Assembly: GCA_019419545.1 (NCBI GenBank)
Contig: DXZT01000029.1
Span: 1-54,882 of the forward strand
Direction: 5' to 3'
Source of the DNA: Collinsella sp.
GTDB taxonomy: Bacteria > Actinomycetota > Coriobacteriia > Coriobacteriales > Coriobacteriaceae
DNA length: 54,882 bases
The notes beneath the pieces are model-generated. The model saw only the letters and a program-made list of their open reading frames with translations. It searched no databases and was not told where the DNA came from. The translations under genes and the position numbers were made by a program. Shown in pieces: positions 18,601-26,111 of this stretch. The first letter of the stretch is position 1. Each line of letters begins with the position of its first letter.

Positions 18601-20340
18601 GCGGTCGAACTCCTCCTCGCTCAGCAGTGGGCGCTCCAGGCGAACCAGCTGGCAGGCCGTACGAGAGTCCTCGAGCAGGTTGCCGTGGTTGCCCAGGTAG
18701 AGCGTGGTCGAGGTGACCATATGCTCGCGAAGGGCGTCGATGGGCGGGTTCGTGACCTGGGCGAACAGCTGATAGAAGTAGTCAAAGAACGAGCGCGTCT
18801 TCTTGGACAGGCAGGCCAGCGGCGCATCGATACCCATCGAGGCGAGCGGCGCCTTGCCCTGCTGGGCCATGGGACGCACGACTTCGTCAACATCATCCCA
18901 GTGATACCCGAGCTTGGCCATGCGCACGGCGGCGGGCACCTCGGTATCCTCGGCGGGCGTGGGCGCGACGGGCTTGTCGAGCGCGTCGACGGTCAGCGTC
19001 TCCTCGGCGATCCAGTCGCGATAGGGCTTTTCCTTGGCGTAACGAGCGCGCAGCTCGTCGTTGTAGATCACGCGGCCGCGGGCAAAGTCGACCTCGAGCA
19101 TCTGGCCCGGCCCCAGACAGCCGCTCGTCAGGATGTTCTCGGGGCTCACCTCGATGGTGCCCACCTCACTCGCCAACATAAAGCGGCCGTCGCGCGTCAC
19201 GTAGTAGCGAGCCGGGCGCAGGCCGTTACGGTCGAGGGCGGCACCCAGGGTACGGCCGTCGGTAAAGGCGATAGCGGCAGGACCGTCCCACGGCTCCATG
19301 AGCATGGACTGGTAAGCGTCGTAGGCGCGGCGCTCCTCACTCAGGCTGTCGTTGTGGTCCCACGGCTCGGGCAGCAACATGGACGCGGCACGCGTGAGCG
19401 GGCGACCGTTCATGACCAGGAACTCAAGCACATTGTCCAGAATCGCGGAGTCGGAGCCCTCGCGGTTGATGATGGGCATCACGCGCTCAAGATCATGCTG
19501 CAGCACGGGGCTGTACAGGTTGGGCTCGCGGGCGCGGATCCAGTTGACGTTGCCCTTGAGGGTGTTGATCTCGCCGTTGTGGATGATAAAGCGGTTGGGG
19601 TGCGCGCGTTCCCAGCTGGGCGTGGTGTTGGTGGAGTAGCGCGAGTGGACGAGCGCCACGGCCGTCTTGACGGCGGCGTCGTTGAGATCGATGAAGAAGC
19701 GGCGCATCTGCGTGGCGACCAGCATGCCCTTGTACACGATGGTGCGCGAGCTCATGGAGCATACATAGAAGATTTTGTCGCGCAGGGCAAACTCAGCGTC
19801 GGCCTTCTTCTCGATGGTGCGGCGGCACACGTACAGGCGGCGCTCGAAGGCATCGCCGGCGGGCGTGTCGTCCGGACGGCCCAGGAAGGCCTGCAGGATA
19901 GTGGGCATACAGGCGCGGGCCGTCTCGCCCAGGTCGTGCGGGTCAACCGGCACCTCGCGCCAAAAGAGCAGCGGCACGCCGGCCTCGGCGCAGCCCTCCT
20001 CAAACACGCGGCGGGCATCCTCTACGCCCTTCTCGTCCTGCGGGAAGAACAGCATGGCCACGCCATAGTCGCCCTCTGCCGGCAGAATCTGGCCACACTT
20101 TTGAGCCTCTTTACGGAAAAAGTGATGCGGAACCTGGAACAGGATGCCGGCGCCGTCGCCGGTGTTCTTCTCGAGTCCGGTGCCGCCGCGGTGCTCCAAG
20201 TTGACCAGAATGGACAGCGCATCGTCCAGAATCTGGTGATGACGCTCACCGTTGATATCGGCAAGCGCGCCGATGCCACATGCATCGTGGTCGAATTCGG
20301 GGCGATAAAGGCCCTGCTGCTGAGCGGAATCTGCCTGCAT
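15643..20340 (-). CDS. gltB: glutamate synthase (NADPH) large subunit
   Basis: A 1565-residue alpha subunit of glutamate synthase, making two glutamate from glutamine and 2-oxoglutarate. Cys21 (DHDACGIGALADI) becomes the N-terminal nucleophile of the class II glutaminase after removal of a short propeptide. The central and FMN-binding domains follow, with the ISGHNGGSGAAARDS loop near the active site and the 3Fe-4S cluster cysteines in CLMQRDCQQDTCPAG. The C-terminal beta-helix shows the G-rich repeats (GDANDYFGKGLSGG, VVVEGCGNHGCEYMTGG). With gltD it forms an ammonium-assimilation operon (GOGAT). ATG at 20340 follows TAGGGGAGGA. The size (about 1500) is normal. Confidence 0.96.
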   Translation of the reverse strand: MQADSAQQQGLYRPEFDHDACGIGALADINGERHHQILDDALSILVNLEHRGGTGLEKNTGDGAGILFQVPHHFFRKEAQKCGQILPAEGDYGVAMLFFPQDEKGVEDARRVFEEGCAEAGVPLLFWREVPVDPHDLGETARACMPTILQAFLGRPDDTPAGDAFERRLYVCRRTIEKKADAEFALRDKIFYVCSMSSRTIVYKGMLVATQMRRFFIDLNDAAVKTAVALVHSRYSTNTTPSWERAHPNRFIIHNGEINTLKGNVNWIRAREPNLYSPVLQHDLERVMPIINREGSDSAILDNVLEFLVMNGRPLTRAASMLLPEPWDHNDSLSEERRAYDAYQSMLMEPWDGPAAIAFTDGRTLGAALDRNGLRPARYYVTRDGRFMLASEVGTIEVSPENILTSGCLGPGQMLEVDFARGRVIYNDELRARYAKEKPYRDWIAEETLTVDALDKPVAPTPAEDTEVPAAVRMAKLGYHWDDVDEVVRPMAQQGKAPLASMGIDAPLACLSKKTRSFFDYFYQLFAQVTNPPIDALREHMVTSTTLYLGNHGNLLEDSRTACQLVRLERPLLSEEEFDRICAIDRVGFKTRRFRAVYRRDAGEGALQAALKQLAEDVEAAVRDGVNIVVLSDRAAAGEVPVPSLLAVGCVHNHLIRAGVRTFADIVVECGDAVSPHDFAALVGYSASGIYPYNAHACIRDLAAHGDLDVTAEQGIANYNKAATAGIVSIMSKMGISTVQSYHSAQIFEAVGFTPEFVNAYFAGTVSRVGGMGVEDVEREQNERYDAALAILKSPAPDQLPTLGLTKWRPLGGEDHLIDPQTVYLLRTACREDSYDTFKEYSARLHRTGRAVRLRDLLDFDAGGRTPVALDEVEPALNIVRRFNTGAMSYGSISKEAHECMAIAMNRLHGRSNSGEGGEDPRRETPLANGDSKNSAIKQVASARFGVTSRYLCSAFEIQIKMAQGAKPGEGGHLPGKKVYPWIAEVRQSTPGIGLISPPPHHDIYSIEDLAELIFDLKNANPGARVSVKLVSEAGVGTIATGVAKGAADKILISGHNGGSGAAARDSIWHAGLPLELGLAEAQQTLLQNGLRSRVVLEADGKLMDGTDVAVACLLGAEEFGFATMPLISMGCLMQRDCQQDTCPAGIATQNCRLRRGFRGKPEHVEHFMLFVAEQLREVMASLGFRTVDEMVGHPECLRQIEVPGNRKANLLDLSPVLASATCEFGAHIPGADGRHFLPQMAADSELDKTLDSTLFVPYTADPRAHLRPIRFRADIANVNRCVGTILGNAVTKAHPEGLPAGSITIDCDGSAGQSFGAFLPRGITLNVCGDANDYFGKGLSGGEVSVRPNPHATYKFDENIIVGNVAFFGATSGRGFINGLAGQRFGVRNSGATVVVEGCGNHGCEYMTGGLALILGEVGQNFAAGMTGGVAYVFDQYGTLDARVNHESVELKAPTAGELAQIRALIQEHVDATQSPRGIKLLYSFETMSKHFVKVIPTEYERVLAIVAAAEAIGKTHAQAEELAFDIVTGRASAADVARFDVAGGTAGAVPVAASPFASTKKEA

Positions 20341-20524
20341 CGCGATCCTCCCCTAGATATTTAGACAGTCAGTTGAATAGGGATACTAGGAGCATCGCCG
20401 GCCCGTTGTGTTTCCCACCCGTTTCGAAACAATCGCGTAACGCGCGCCCTGCGAGTGGGTGCCGCCGAGCTCAAGGACGACAACAAGGGCCCCAGGTTCG
20501 GCCCGTCAGCCCACCGCTTCAAAC

Positions 20525-20581
20525 ATCTCAATCTGTAACAGGAGGAGCCGATTTTGGCGCTTAGATGTTACAGATTGAGAT
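20525..20581. repeat. 58-bp palindromic repeat, copy 8
   Basis: Left arm ATCTCAATCTGTAACA, right arm GATGTTACAGATTGAGAT, core GAGCCGATTTTGGC. First of two in the gap between the divergent gltB and Nramp genes; 80 bp to the next. Confidence 0.92.
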
Positions 20582-20603
20582 TTTCTGCAGGACAGTTTTG
20601 GTT

Positions 20604-20661
20604 TGTCTCGATCTGTAACACGAAGGGCCAGTTTTGGCGGTCAGTTGTTACAGATCAAGAC
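20604..20661. repeat. 58-bp palindromic repeat, copy 9
   Basis: Left arm TGTCTCGATCTGTAACA, right arm GTTGTTACAGATCAAGACA, core GGGCCAGTTTTGGC. The remaining 20341-20784 interval holds the two opposing promoters; a GTTA-N8-TAAC palindrome at 20709-20724 upstream of the Nramp gene could be a metal-regulator site, but this is weak. Confidence 0.92.
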
Positions 20662-20784
20662 ATTTCGGCAACCCCCTTTTCACCATCCTATTCAAATACA
20701 ACAATTTTGTTAGTCTTGGTTAACTTTTTAGCATAAAACGGGTATCATTTGCGGCGTCAAACAAACGGCACGCAGGAGCTCACC

Positions 20785-22041
20785 ATGCTCAACCATCTCA
20801 AACATCATTTTGGCTCCCGACGCACCGACGGTCACGGAGGCCTAGACATTGCGCGGCACATCGGCCCCGGGTTGCTCGTGACCGTCGGCTTTATCGACCC
20901 GGGCAATTGGGCCTCCAATATGGCCACCGGCTCGCAGTTTGGCTACGCGCTGCTGTGGATCGTCACACTGTCCACGATCATGCTCATCGTGCTGCAGCAC
21001 AACGCGGCGCACTTGGGCATCGCCACGGGCACCTGTCTTGCCGAGGCCACGACACGCTACCTCCCCCGCATCGTGGGACGCGCGGTACTCGCCAGCGCCT
21101 ATCTCGCGACCATCGCCACCGCCATGGCCGAAGTCCTGGGCGGTGCGATCGCGCTTCAAATGCTCTTTGGCCTGCCCGTACGCGCCGGCTGCGTCATCGT
21201 CGCGGCGGCATCGATGGCGATGCTCATGACGAGCTCCTACAAGCGTGCCGAACGCTGGATCATCGCCTTCGTCGGCGTGGTAGGACTCTCGTTTTTGGCT
21301 GAGCTTACGCTAGTCAAGGTCGACTGGCCGCAAGCCGCCGCAAGCTGGATCACGCCCAGTATGCCCACTGGCTCTGCCGCGATTATCGTGAGTGTCCTGG
21401 GTGCGGTCGTTATGCCCCACAACCTCTTTCTACACTCCGAGGTCATCCAATCCATGCACTTCGAAGGCCAAGGCGAGCAGGTTATCGAAGAGCGTCTGCG
21501 CTATGAGCTCTTCGACACGCTCTTTTCGATGGGCGTGGGCTGGGCAATCAACTCGGCCATGGTCATCCTGGCCGCAACGACCTTCTTTGCGCACGGCATT
21601 GTCGTAGACGATCTCGCCGTCGCAGCGGACACGCTCTCCCCCATTCTGGGCCCAGCAAGCTCGACAATCTTTGCGGTGGCGCTGCTGTTTGCGGGCCTCT
21701 CGAGTAGTGTGACGGCAGGCATGGCGGCAGGCGCCATCACCGCGGGCATGTTCGACGAGGAATACGACATCCACGACCGGCACTCATCGATTGGAGTGAC
21801 GGTCTGTTTCGTCGGCGCAGTGGCTGCGTGCCTGATCGTCCCGAATCCTTTTGAGGGTCTCATCTGGAGTCAGGCGCTGCTGTCGCTTCAGTTGCCGATT
21901 ACGGTCTTTGTGCTCATACGACTCACCAGTTCGCCCCGCGTTATGGGCAAATACGCCAACTCGCGCCCGCTCAACGCGCTGCTCGTAGGGATCGGCGTCA
22001 TCGTGACGATTCTCGACATCGTGCTGCTAACGGGGATGTAA
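20785..22041 (+). CDS. Nramp-family divalent metal (Mn/Fe) transporter
   Basis: A 418-residue proton-coupled metal importer of the Nramp family. The metal-site motif of helix 1, DPGN (38-41 in GFIDPGNWAS), and that of helix 6, MPHN (210-213), are both present. There are about 11 hydrophobic helices. It should bring Mn(II) and possibly Fe(II) into the cell. ATG at 20785 follows CAGGAGCTC; the upstream in-frame start at 20749 lacks a site. Transcribed alone, divergent from gltB. Manganese versus iron specificity cannot be settled here. Confidence 0.92.
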   Translation: MLNHLKHHFGSRRTDGHGGLDIARHIGPGLLVTVGFIDPGNWASNMATGSQFGYALLWIVTLSTIMLIVLQHNAAHLGIATGTCLAEATTRYLPRIVGRAVLASAYLATIATAMAEVLGGAIALQMLFGLPVRAGCVIVAAASMAMLMTSSYKRAERWIIAFVGVVGLSFLAELTLVKVDWPQAAASWITPSMPTGSAAIIVSVLGAVVMPHNLFLHSEVIQSMHFEGQGEQVIEERLRYELFDTLFSMGVGWAINSAMVILAATTFFAHGIVVDDLAVAADTLSPILGPASSTIFAVALLFAGLSSSVTAGMAAGAITAGMFDEEYDIHDRHSSIGVTVCFVGAVAACLIVPNPFEGLIWSQALLSLQLPITVFVLIRLTSSPRVMGKYANSRPLNALLVGIGVIVTILDIVLLTGM

Positions 22042-22069
22042 TTGGGATGGCGTGGCTGTCCAGATATAA

Positions 22070-22112
22070 CGTCTCAATCTGTAACACGTAAGGCCGTTTT
22101 AAACCGTCAGAT
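22070..22112. repeat. 58-bp palindromic repeat, half copy 10
   Basis: Left arm CGTCTCAATCTGTAACA and part of the core (GGCCGTTTTAAACC) are present, but the right arm is lost where the rubredoxin terminator begins. It looks like a decayed or truncated copy between the convergent Nramp and rubredoxin genes. Confidence 0.75.
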
Positions 22113-22155
22113 AAATCAAAAGGGTCCCAGCCGGAATATCCAGCCGGGACCCTTG
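22113..22155 (-). terminator. terminator of the rubredoxin gene
   Basis: Read on the minus strand: AAGGGTCCCGGCTGG, short loop, matching arm, then TTTTGATTTA. It lies about 40 bp after the rubredoxin stop codon. Confidence 0.85.
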
Positions 22156-22194
22156 GACAGAGCTCTGTATGGCTAATCGTCGTGTGTCTACGAG

Positions 22195-22338
22195 CTACTC
22201 CTCGACAAGCTCAAACTCATCGGGACCAACGCCGCACACCGGGCACACGTAATCCTCGGGCAGCTCGGGCGTGTCGACCTCAACCTCGTAACCGCAAACG
22301 GTGCACACAAACTTATACGTCTTCTTCTCCTCAGCCAT
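22195..22338 (-). CDS. rubredoxin
   Basis: A 47-residue rubredoxin. Both iron-binding pairs are clear: CTVCGYE (Cys12, Cys15) and CPVCGVGPDEFE (Cys32, Cys35), with the typical DYVCPVCG and the aromatic residues around the site. It is a small one-electron carrier in the cytoplasm. The partner is probably the flavin-reductase-like protein encoded just upstream on the same strand, which could pass electrons to it. ATG at 22338 has GAGAGGAGA upstream. Confidence 0.93.
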   Translation of the reverse strand: MAEEKKTYKFVCTVCGYEVEVDTPELPEDYVCPVCGVGPDEFELVEE

Positions 22339-22426
22339 GATGTTCTCCTCTCGAACGTGACTGCTGGTGTACTTGCTTATTAGTATATATTCTCAATAAT
22401 ATAATGCAAGTATTTTTAGAACATTT

Positions 22427-22930
22427 CTAGCCTTGATACGACGAAGCCTTGGGCGGCGTCTTGCCCTTTAACACCTTGTGGTAGTAGTCATAGGTCAGCG
22501 GGGCCTCGCCGCTCAGACGCTCGGCATCTTCGACCTCACCGATAAAGAGCAGGTGCGTGCCCACATCCACGGCATCAATCAGACGGCAGCTAAACAGCGC
22601 CGCCGCGTGCTCGGGCACATAGGGCATGCCCAGCGCGGTCTCGTGGGTCTCGTACTTGGCAAACTTGTCGTAATCGCTGCTGGTGCGGAAGCCAAAGTTG
22701 CCGATATAGAGCATGTCGGCGGTCTGGTCAATCACGGTCAGCGCAAAAGCCTTAGCCGATGCGATTACGCCGGACGTGACATTTTCCTTGTTCACGGCAA
22801 CCGAGATGCGCGCCGGGGCGGATGTCACCTGCACCGCTGTGTTGATAACGCAGCCGGCACGCAGCCCGTCGGCCGCGGCACTCACCACATACAGACCGCT
22901 CGGCATCGTAAAGAACGCAGTTTTGTCCAT
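22427..22930 (-). CDS. flavin-reductase-domain (flavoredoxin-like) protein
   Basis: A 167-residue FMN-binding protein of the flavin reductase/flavoredoxin type. The opening PSGLYVVSAAADGLRAGCVINTAVQV and the later GFRTSSDYDKFAKYE match the flavin-binding split-barrel family. It probably moves electrons between NAD(P)H-linked donors and rubredoxin. Together with the rubredoxin 88 bp downstream it resembles the two halves of high-molecular-weight rubredoxin (Hrb) of acetogens, here as separate genes; such systems feed oxygen- and NO-detoxifying flavodiiron proteins. ATG at 22930 follows AGGGGAGTGA. A longer frame upstream runs through the smpB terminator and is not coding. Confidence 0.85.
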   Translation of the reverse strand: MDKTAFFTMPSGLYVVSAAADGLRAGCVINTAVQVTSAPARISVAVNKENVTSGVIASAKAFALTVIDQTADMLYIGNFGFRTSSDYDKFAKYETHETALGMPYVPEHAAALFSCRLIDAVDVGTHLLFIGEVEDAERLSGEAPLTYDYYHKVLKGKTPPKASSYQG

Positions 22931-22980
22931 AACGATCACTCCCCTAACCCAGGATTGAACCTCATGGATGTATGTACCCA

Positions 22981-23016
22981 CAAAAAAGGCGGCACCCATA
23001 ACGGACGCCGCCTTTG
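22981..23016 (-). terminator. terminator of the smpB transcript
   Basis: Minus-strand hairpin AAGGCGGC...GCCGCCTT followed by TTTTTTGTGG, between smpB and the flavin-reductase gene. Confidence 0.85.
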
Positions 23017-23057
23017 AGACATATGTGTCAGAACAGTAAGAAAGATGAGACGCCCGC

Positions 23058-23124
23058 AGTTGCGGTGAAATAGGGACTGAATAGCCCCTCAAACAGGCAA
23101 AACAGTCCGTATTCCACCGCAACT
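23058..23124. repeat. 24-bp-arm inverted repeat, copy 2
   Basis: Arms AGTTGCGGTGAAATAGGGAC (23058 on) and the reverse complement ending at 23124 (23101-23124), with two or three mismatches between them. Ends 13 bp from the smpB stop. Confidence 0.9.
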
Positions 23125-23136
23125 TATACAGAGTGC

Positions 23137-23607
23137 CTAGCGGTTGCGTTCCTTAAGGGCGCGATCGATCTCACGTTGGACATCACGCTTGGCCATGTCC
23201 TCGCGCTTGTCGTAGAGCTTCTTGCCGCGACCCAAACCCAACAGCAGCTTTACGCGGCCGTCGGTATTAAAGTAGAGCTCCAACGGAACCAGCGCATAAC
23301 CACGGTTGCGAAGTTTGCCGTCAAGAAAGTCGATCTCCTTGCGGTGCAGCAGCAGACGACGCCGACGGTCGGGATCGCGATTCCACACGCCGCCATGGCT
23401 ATAAGGGTGGATATGCAGTCCGACGAGCCAGCACTCGCCGCCACGAATCAGTGCAAAAGTGTCAGTGATCTGACAGGCGCGCTCGCGAATCGACTTGACC
23501 TCGGTGCCGCTCAGCTCAATACCGCACTCAAACGTCTCATCGATAAAGTACTCGTGATGTGCCGAGCGATTCTTGGAAATGAGTTTGCGCTCGCGCTTAC
23601 TGGGCAT
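23137..23607 (-). CDS. smpB: SsrA-binding protein (trans-translation)
   Basis: A 156-residue tmRNA partner needed for rescue of stalled ribosomes. The family pattern is clear: SKNRSAHHEYFIDETFECGIELSGTEVKS near the start, then WLVGLHIHPYSHGG, and the basic C-terminal tail (GKKLYDKREDMAKRDVQREIDRAL). ATG at 23607 overlaps the end of the upstream TPR-like gene by 11 bp, which implies translational coupling. No tmRNA gene was found nearby. Confidence 0.96.
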   Translation of the reverse strand: MPSKRERKLISKNRSAHHEYFIDETFECGIELSGTEVKSIRERACQITDTFALIRGGECWLVGLHIHPYSHGGVWNRDPDRRRRLLLHRKEIDFLDGKLRNRGYALVPLELYFNTDGRVKLLLGLGRGKKLYDKREDMAKRDVQREIDRALKERNR

Positions 23608-24514
23608 CGCCGGCCTCCTTGGCTTCATCGGCGTTTGAGCCCGCAGTCTCGCGCTTTGCCTTGCGCTCGGCATTGAGCTCGGCATCGCTCTCGCGCACCA
23701 GTTTGATAATCGCCGCGCAGGCCTCCTCGCCCACCAAGTCGCGAGCACGCACCGTCAGGCGCGTCGCCTCCTGCTTGTCGCCGTCGCTTGCAGCATCGGT
23801 CGCACACATGATCAGGCAGATGGCAATCTCGGCCGAAGGCGAGGTCGGCACGCCCTGCAGGGCGAGCTCACCCATCACATGGTCGTCGCTCTCATCAGCG
23901 GCATCCGGATAGGTGGTATGGATCTTGTTGAGCAGGCGCGTCGTATGCGCATCGTTGGGCGCCAGGCGCAGCGCCAGACGCGCGCAGCCCACGGCAGCCG
24001 AAACGTTCTCGGTCTCGGACTCCAAGAAGTACTGACCTAGATTGGCGTAAGCGCGGGCGGCGCACTTGCCATCGCTTGCACGCTCCAGCACCGAGAACGA
24101 GAGCGATGCCCATTCCTGCTTGTCCTCGAGTGCGCGGAACAGCTCCGCCAAATCCAAGCGATAGTTGCAGTTCATGGGGTCCCAACGCACAGCCTGCATC
24201 AGGGCATTACGAGCGCTCACATAATCCTGCTGGCGAATGTAGGCAAACGCCATGTCAGAGTACAGGCGGTCAAACGGCACCTCGACCTGCACGAGCTCGC
24301 GCGGATCCTTCTCCACGCGGCGATAGGCCAAGCGCTCAAACTTGCTATCGAAGCTAAAGTATTGGCGCTTCTCCTCCGTCTTGCACTCAGCGTCGATATA
24401 CTCCTCGGCGAGCTCCACCAGACGCTCCAGCAGCGGTGTCGCCGTAGCCAGGTCGCCCTGCGCCAGATAGTTCTCGGCATACGTGATGTCTTGCAAGCTG
24501 ATGGGCAGATCCAT
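23597..24514 (-). CDS. TPR-like helical-repeat protein
   Basis: A 305-residue cytoplasmic protein made of helical pairs. SDMAFAYIRQQDYVSARNALMQA, and AYANLGQYFLESETENVSAA further on, have tetratricopeptide spacing, so it probably serves as a protein-binding scaffold. It lies directly upstream of smpB and overlaps it. The C-terminus is charged and disordered (AELNAERKAKRETAGSNAD). ATG at 24514 follows GAGGAGTAG. A specific role cannot be given. Confidence 0.75.
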   Translation of the reverse strand: MDLPISLQDITYAENYLAQGDLATATPLLERLVELAEEYIDAECKTEEKRQYFSFDSKFERLAYRRVEKDPRELVQVEVPFDRLYSDMAFAYIRQQDYVSARNALMQAVRWDPMNCNYRLDLAELFRALEDKQEWASLSFSVLERASDGKCAARAYANLGQYFLESETENVSAAVGCARLALRLAPNDAHTTRLLNKIHTTYPDAADESDDHVMGELALQGVPTSPSAEIAICLIMCATDAASDGDKQEATRLTVRARDLVGEEACAAIIKLVRESDAELNAERKAKRETAGSNADEAKEAGDAQ

Positions 24515-24570
24515 GGCTACTCCTCGATCTGAGCGAAACACGGCAGGCGCCGTATATACGGTCAATACAC

Positions 24571-24600
24571 AAAACCCGGGTCTCTTACGAGGCCCGGGCG
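24571..24600 (-). terminator. terminator of the tRNA transcript
   Basis: Hairpin CCCGGGCCTCGTAAGAGACCCGGG followed on the minus strand by TTTTGTG, 9 bp after the tRNA-Glu 3' end. Confidence 0.88.
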
Positions 24601-24608
24601 TTCAATTT

Positions 24609-24685
24609 TGGTAGCCCGTACCAGATTCGAACTGGTGATCTCCGCCTTGAGAGGGCGGCGTCCTAAACCGCTAGACGAACGGGCC
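24609..24685 (-). tRNA. tRNA-Glu (anticodon CTC)
   Basis: A 77-nt cloverleaf read from the minus strand. Acceptor stem GGCCCGT/ACGGGCT, anticodon stem CCGCC-CTCTCAA-GGCGG with CTC at the anticodon, TPsiC arm with GTTCGAATC, and the CCA end encoded in the DNA. It decodes GAG. Confidence 0.95.
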
Positions 24686-24702
24686 ATATGTAGCAAATGC
24701 AA

Positions 24703-24776
24703 TGGCTGGGATGGAGGGAGTCGAACCCCCATTGACGGAACCAGAATCCGCTGTCCTGCCATTAGACGACATCCCA
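24703..24776 (-). tRNA. tRNA-Gln (anticodon CTG)
   Basis: A 74-nt cloverleaf on the minus strand: acceptor stem TGGGATG, D arm GTCTAATGGCAGGAC, anticodon loop TTCTGGT with CTG, TPsiC arm GGGGTTCGACTCC, encoded CCA. It decodes CAG. Cotranscribed with tRNA-Glu, 17 bp apart. Confidence 0.95.
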
Positions 24777-24820
24777 ATGACTGCATCGCTGCGCTCGGCT
24801 GTGCCTTTGCGCAAGAAAGA

Positions 24821-24849
24821 AATATACGGGAAGTCTCGCCGTGACGCAA
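24821..24849 (-). promoter_or_regulatory. promoter of the tRNA-Gln/tRNA-Glu unit
   Basis: On the minus strand TTGCGT (-35), a 17-bp spacer and TATATT (-10), ending 45 bp before the tRNA-Gln 5' end. Confidence 0.7.
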
Positions 24850-25052
24850 GCCCCAATTTTGACTTTTTTGAAATTCAGTCAAATTGGCCTAATTTATTCC
24901 AACCCGTGAAGGACCTGTGAAGCCGACCGCTGTACACGAAGGGCAAAACGCCGCGAGCGGTAGCCGTCAACCGTTGGCAGATTCTACCGCGAAAACGATA
25001 GCACCAGGCAACACAATCGAAGTATCAATGATCACGTAGATATCGAGGCGCC

Positions 25053-25463
25053 ATGGACGAAGAGCTTGATTACCTATGGGAGACCCTGGGCCTCGAGATC
25101 ACTGCCGACCTTTGGCCCGAACGGGACAAAATCCATCCCACACTGCGCCCCGCCATTACTGTGGTGCAGGCAAAATACCGCCGTGCATCCTTTTTGATCA
25201 TGCGGATGTCATGGCACGCGGGACTCCCCGACCTTAAGCGAATCCAGGCAAGCCTCGTCGAGCTGTCCGGCATGCCGACCGTCATATCCGAGGCGCACCT
25301 GGAGCAGCGCCAGCGCGAGCGACTGCAACAGCAGCGGATTCCCTTTATCTGCCCCGGCGTCCAGGCATATCTGCCCTTTATGGACGAGGAGTACTGGAGC
25401 GGCAAGCCCAACAAGCACGTAAAAGTCTACGATCCGCACGAATGGGCACAGCTGGCGGACTGA
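25053..25463 (+). CDS. unknown protein, possibly a truncated DNA-binding homologue
   Basis: A 136-residue protein. Its C-terminal part (LQQQRIPFICPGVQAYLPFM) resembles the end of the N-terminal module of some MarR-type regulators of Firmicutes, where it is followed by a winged helix; that second part is missing here. The N-terminal part is helical and amphipathic. ATG at 25053 follows GAGGCGCC. Immediately downstream is the repeat cluster at 25481-25654, so the gene could be cut short by that insertion. Low-certainty identification. Confidence 0.6.
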   Translation: MDEELDYLWETLGLEITADLWPERDKIHPTLRPAITVVQAKYRRASFLIMRMSWHAGLPDLKRIQASLVELSGMPTVISEAHLEQRQRERLQQQRIPFICPGVQAYLPFMDEEYWSGKPNKHVKVYDPHEWAQLAD

Positions 25464-25480
25464 CTGAGGCAGGCCCGCCG

Positions 25481-25654
25481 GCGGAAAGTGCGTCCCAGAT
25501 TTCAAGCTCAAACTGGCCCCTACTTTCCCGTCGAGCCCTCAACCGGAAACCGTGTCCCACAATCGAAGCTCAGAATGGGACGTGCTTTCCGCAACCGGCC
25601 ACTTTGGGAAAGCGCATCCCATTCTGGAAGCGAATTCCGGGTCGCACTTTCCGC
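25481..25654. repeat. cluster of GGAAAGYGCRTCCC motifs
   Basis: Six related copies of GCGGAAAGTGCGTCCC in both orientations within 174 bp, at about 25481-25500 (direct), 25516-25529 (inverse), 25543-25560 (direct), 25573-25592 (inverse), 25606-25627 (direct) and 25638-25653 (inverse). Open frames through it have no ribosome sites. Confidence 0.8.
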
Positions 25655-25659
25655 AGCCG

Positions 25660-26019
25660 CTACAGCAACGCCTCGGCCCAAGCCGATTCCCTAAAGCCTG
25701 GAATCACAAAGTCGTCGCCCACCAGCAGCGGACGCTTGACCAGCATGCCGTCGGTCGCCAGCAGCTCGTAGCACTCCCGATCCGTCATGCCCGCATCCAG
25801 ACGCGCCTTCAGGCCCAGCTCTCGATATTTCATGCCCGACGAATTAAAGAAGCGCCGCACCGGCAGCCCCGAACGAGCAATCCAGGTCGCAAGCTCATCA
25901 GCCGTGGGATTGTCCAAAACGATATCGCGGTCGATGTACTCTACCCCATGTTCGTCCAGCCATGCCTTGGCCTTCTTACAGGTCGAGCACTTGGAATATT
26001 CAACAAACAGTACGGTCAT
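25660..26019 (-). CDS. ArsC/Spx-family thioredoxin-fold protein
   Basis: A 119-residue member of the ArsC/Spx/YffB family. It has a CxxC redox pair, Cys11 and Cys14 (YSKCSTCKKA), and ends with RPLLVGDDFVIPGF, typical of the family. It could be a reductase or a redox-sensitive regulator; no partner identifies which. ATG at 26019 follows GGAGGATTCC. Its stop codon is 6 bp from the repeat cluster. Confidence 0.85.
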   Translation of the reverse strand: MTVLFVEYSKCSTCKKAKAWLDEHGVEYIDRDIVLDNPTADELATWIARSGLPVRRFFNSSGMKYRELGLKARLDAGMTDRECYELLATDGMLVKRPLLVGDDFVIPGFRESAWAEALL

Positions 26020-26111
26020 GGGAATCCTCCGAATATAGATCGGCCAACGCAGGCACACGCCACACGAGGCGCCTTCGTATGATGGGCCAATTGTAGCCCG
26101 CGGGTCACACG

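Noticed and set aside
17077..20364. Long open frame antisense to gltB
   Set aside because: It mirrors the codon pattern of gltB in a high-GC genome and has no ribosome site or family motif. The same is true of long frames opposite secA, gltD, murP and copA.
22930..23607. tmRNA gene next to smpB
   Set aside because: The intergenic DNA contains only a terminator and the 24-bp-arm repeat; no alanine-like acceptor ends or tag frame were seen.
25442..25771. Open frames across the GGAAAG repeat cluster
   Set aside because: They consist of repeat sequence in several frames and have no starts with ribosome sites.
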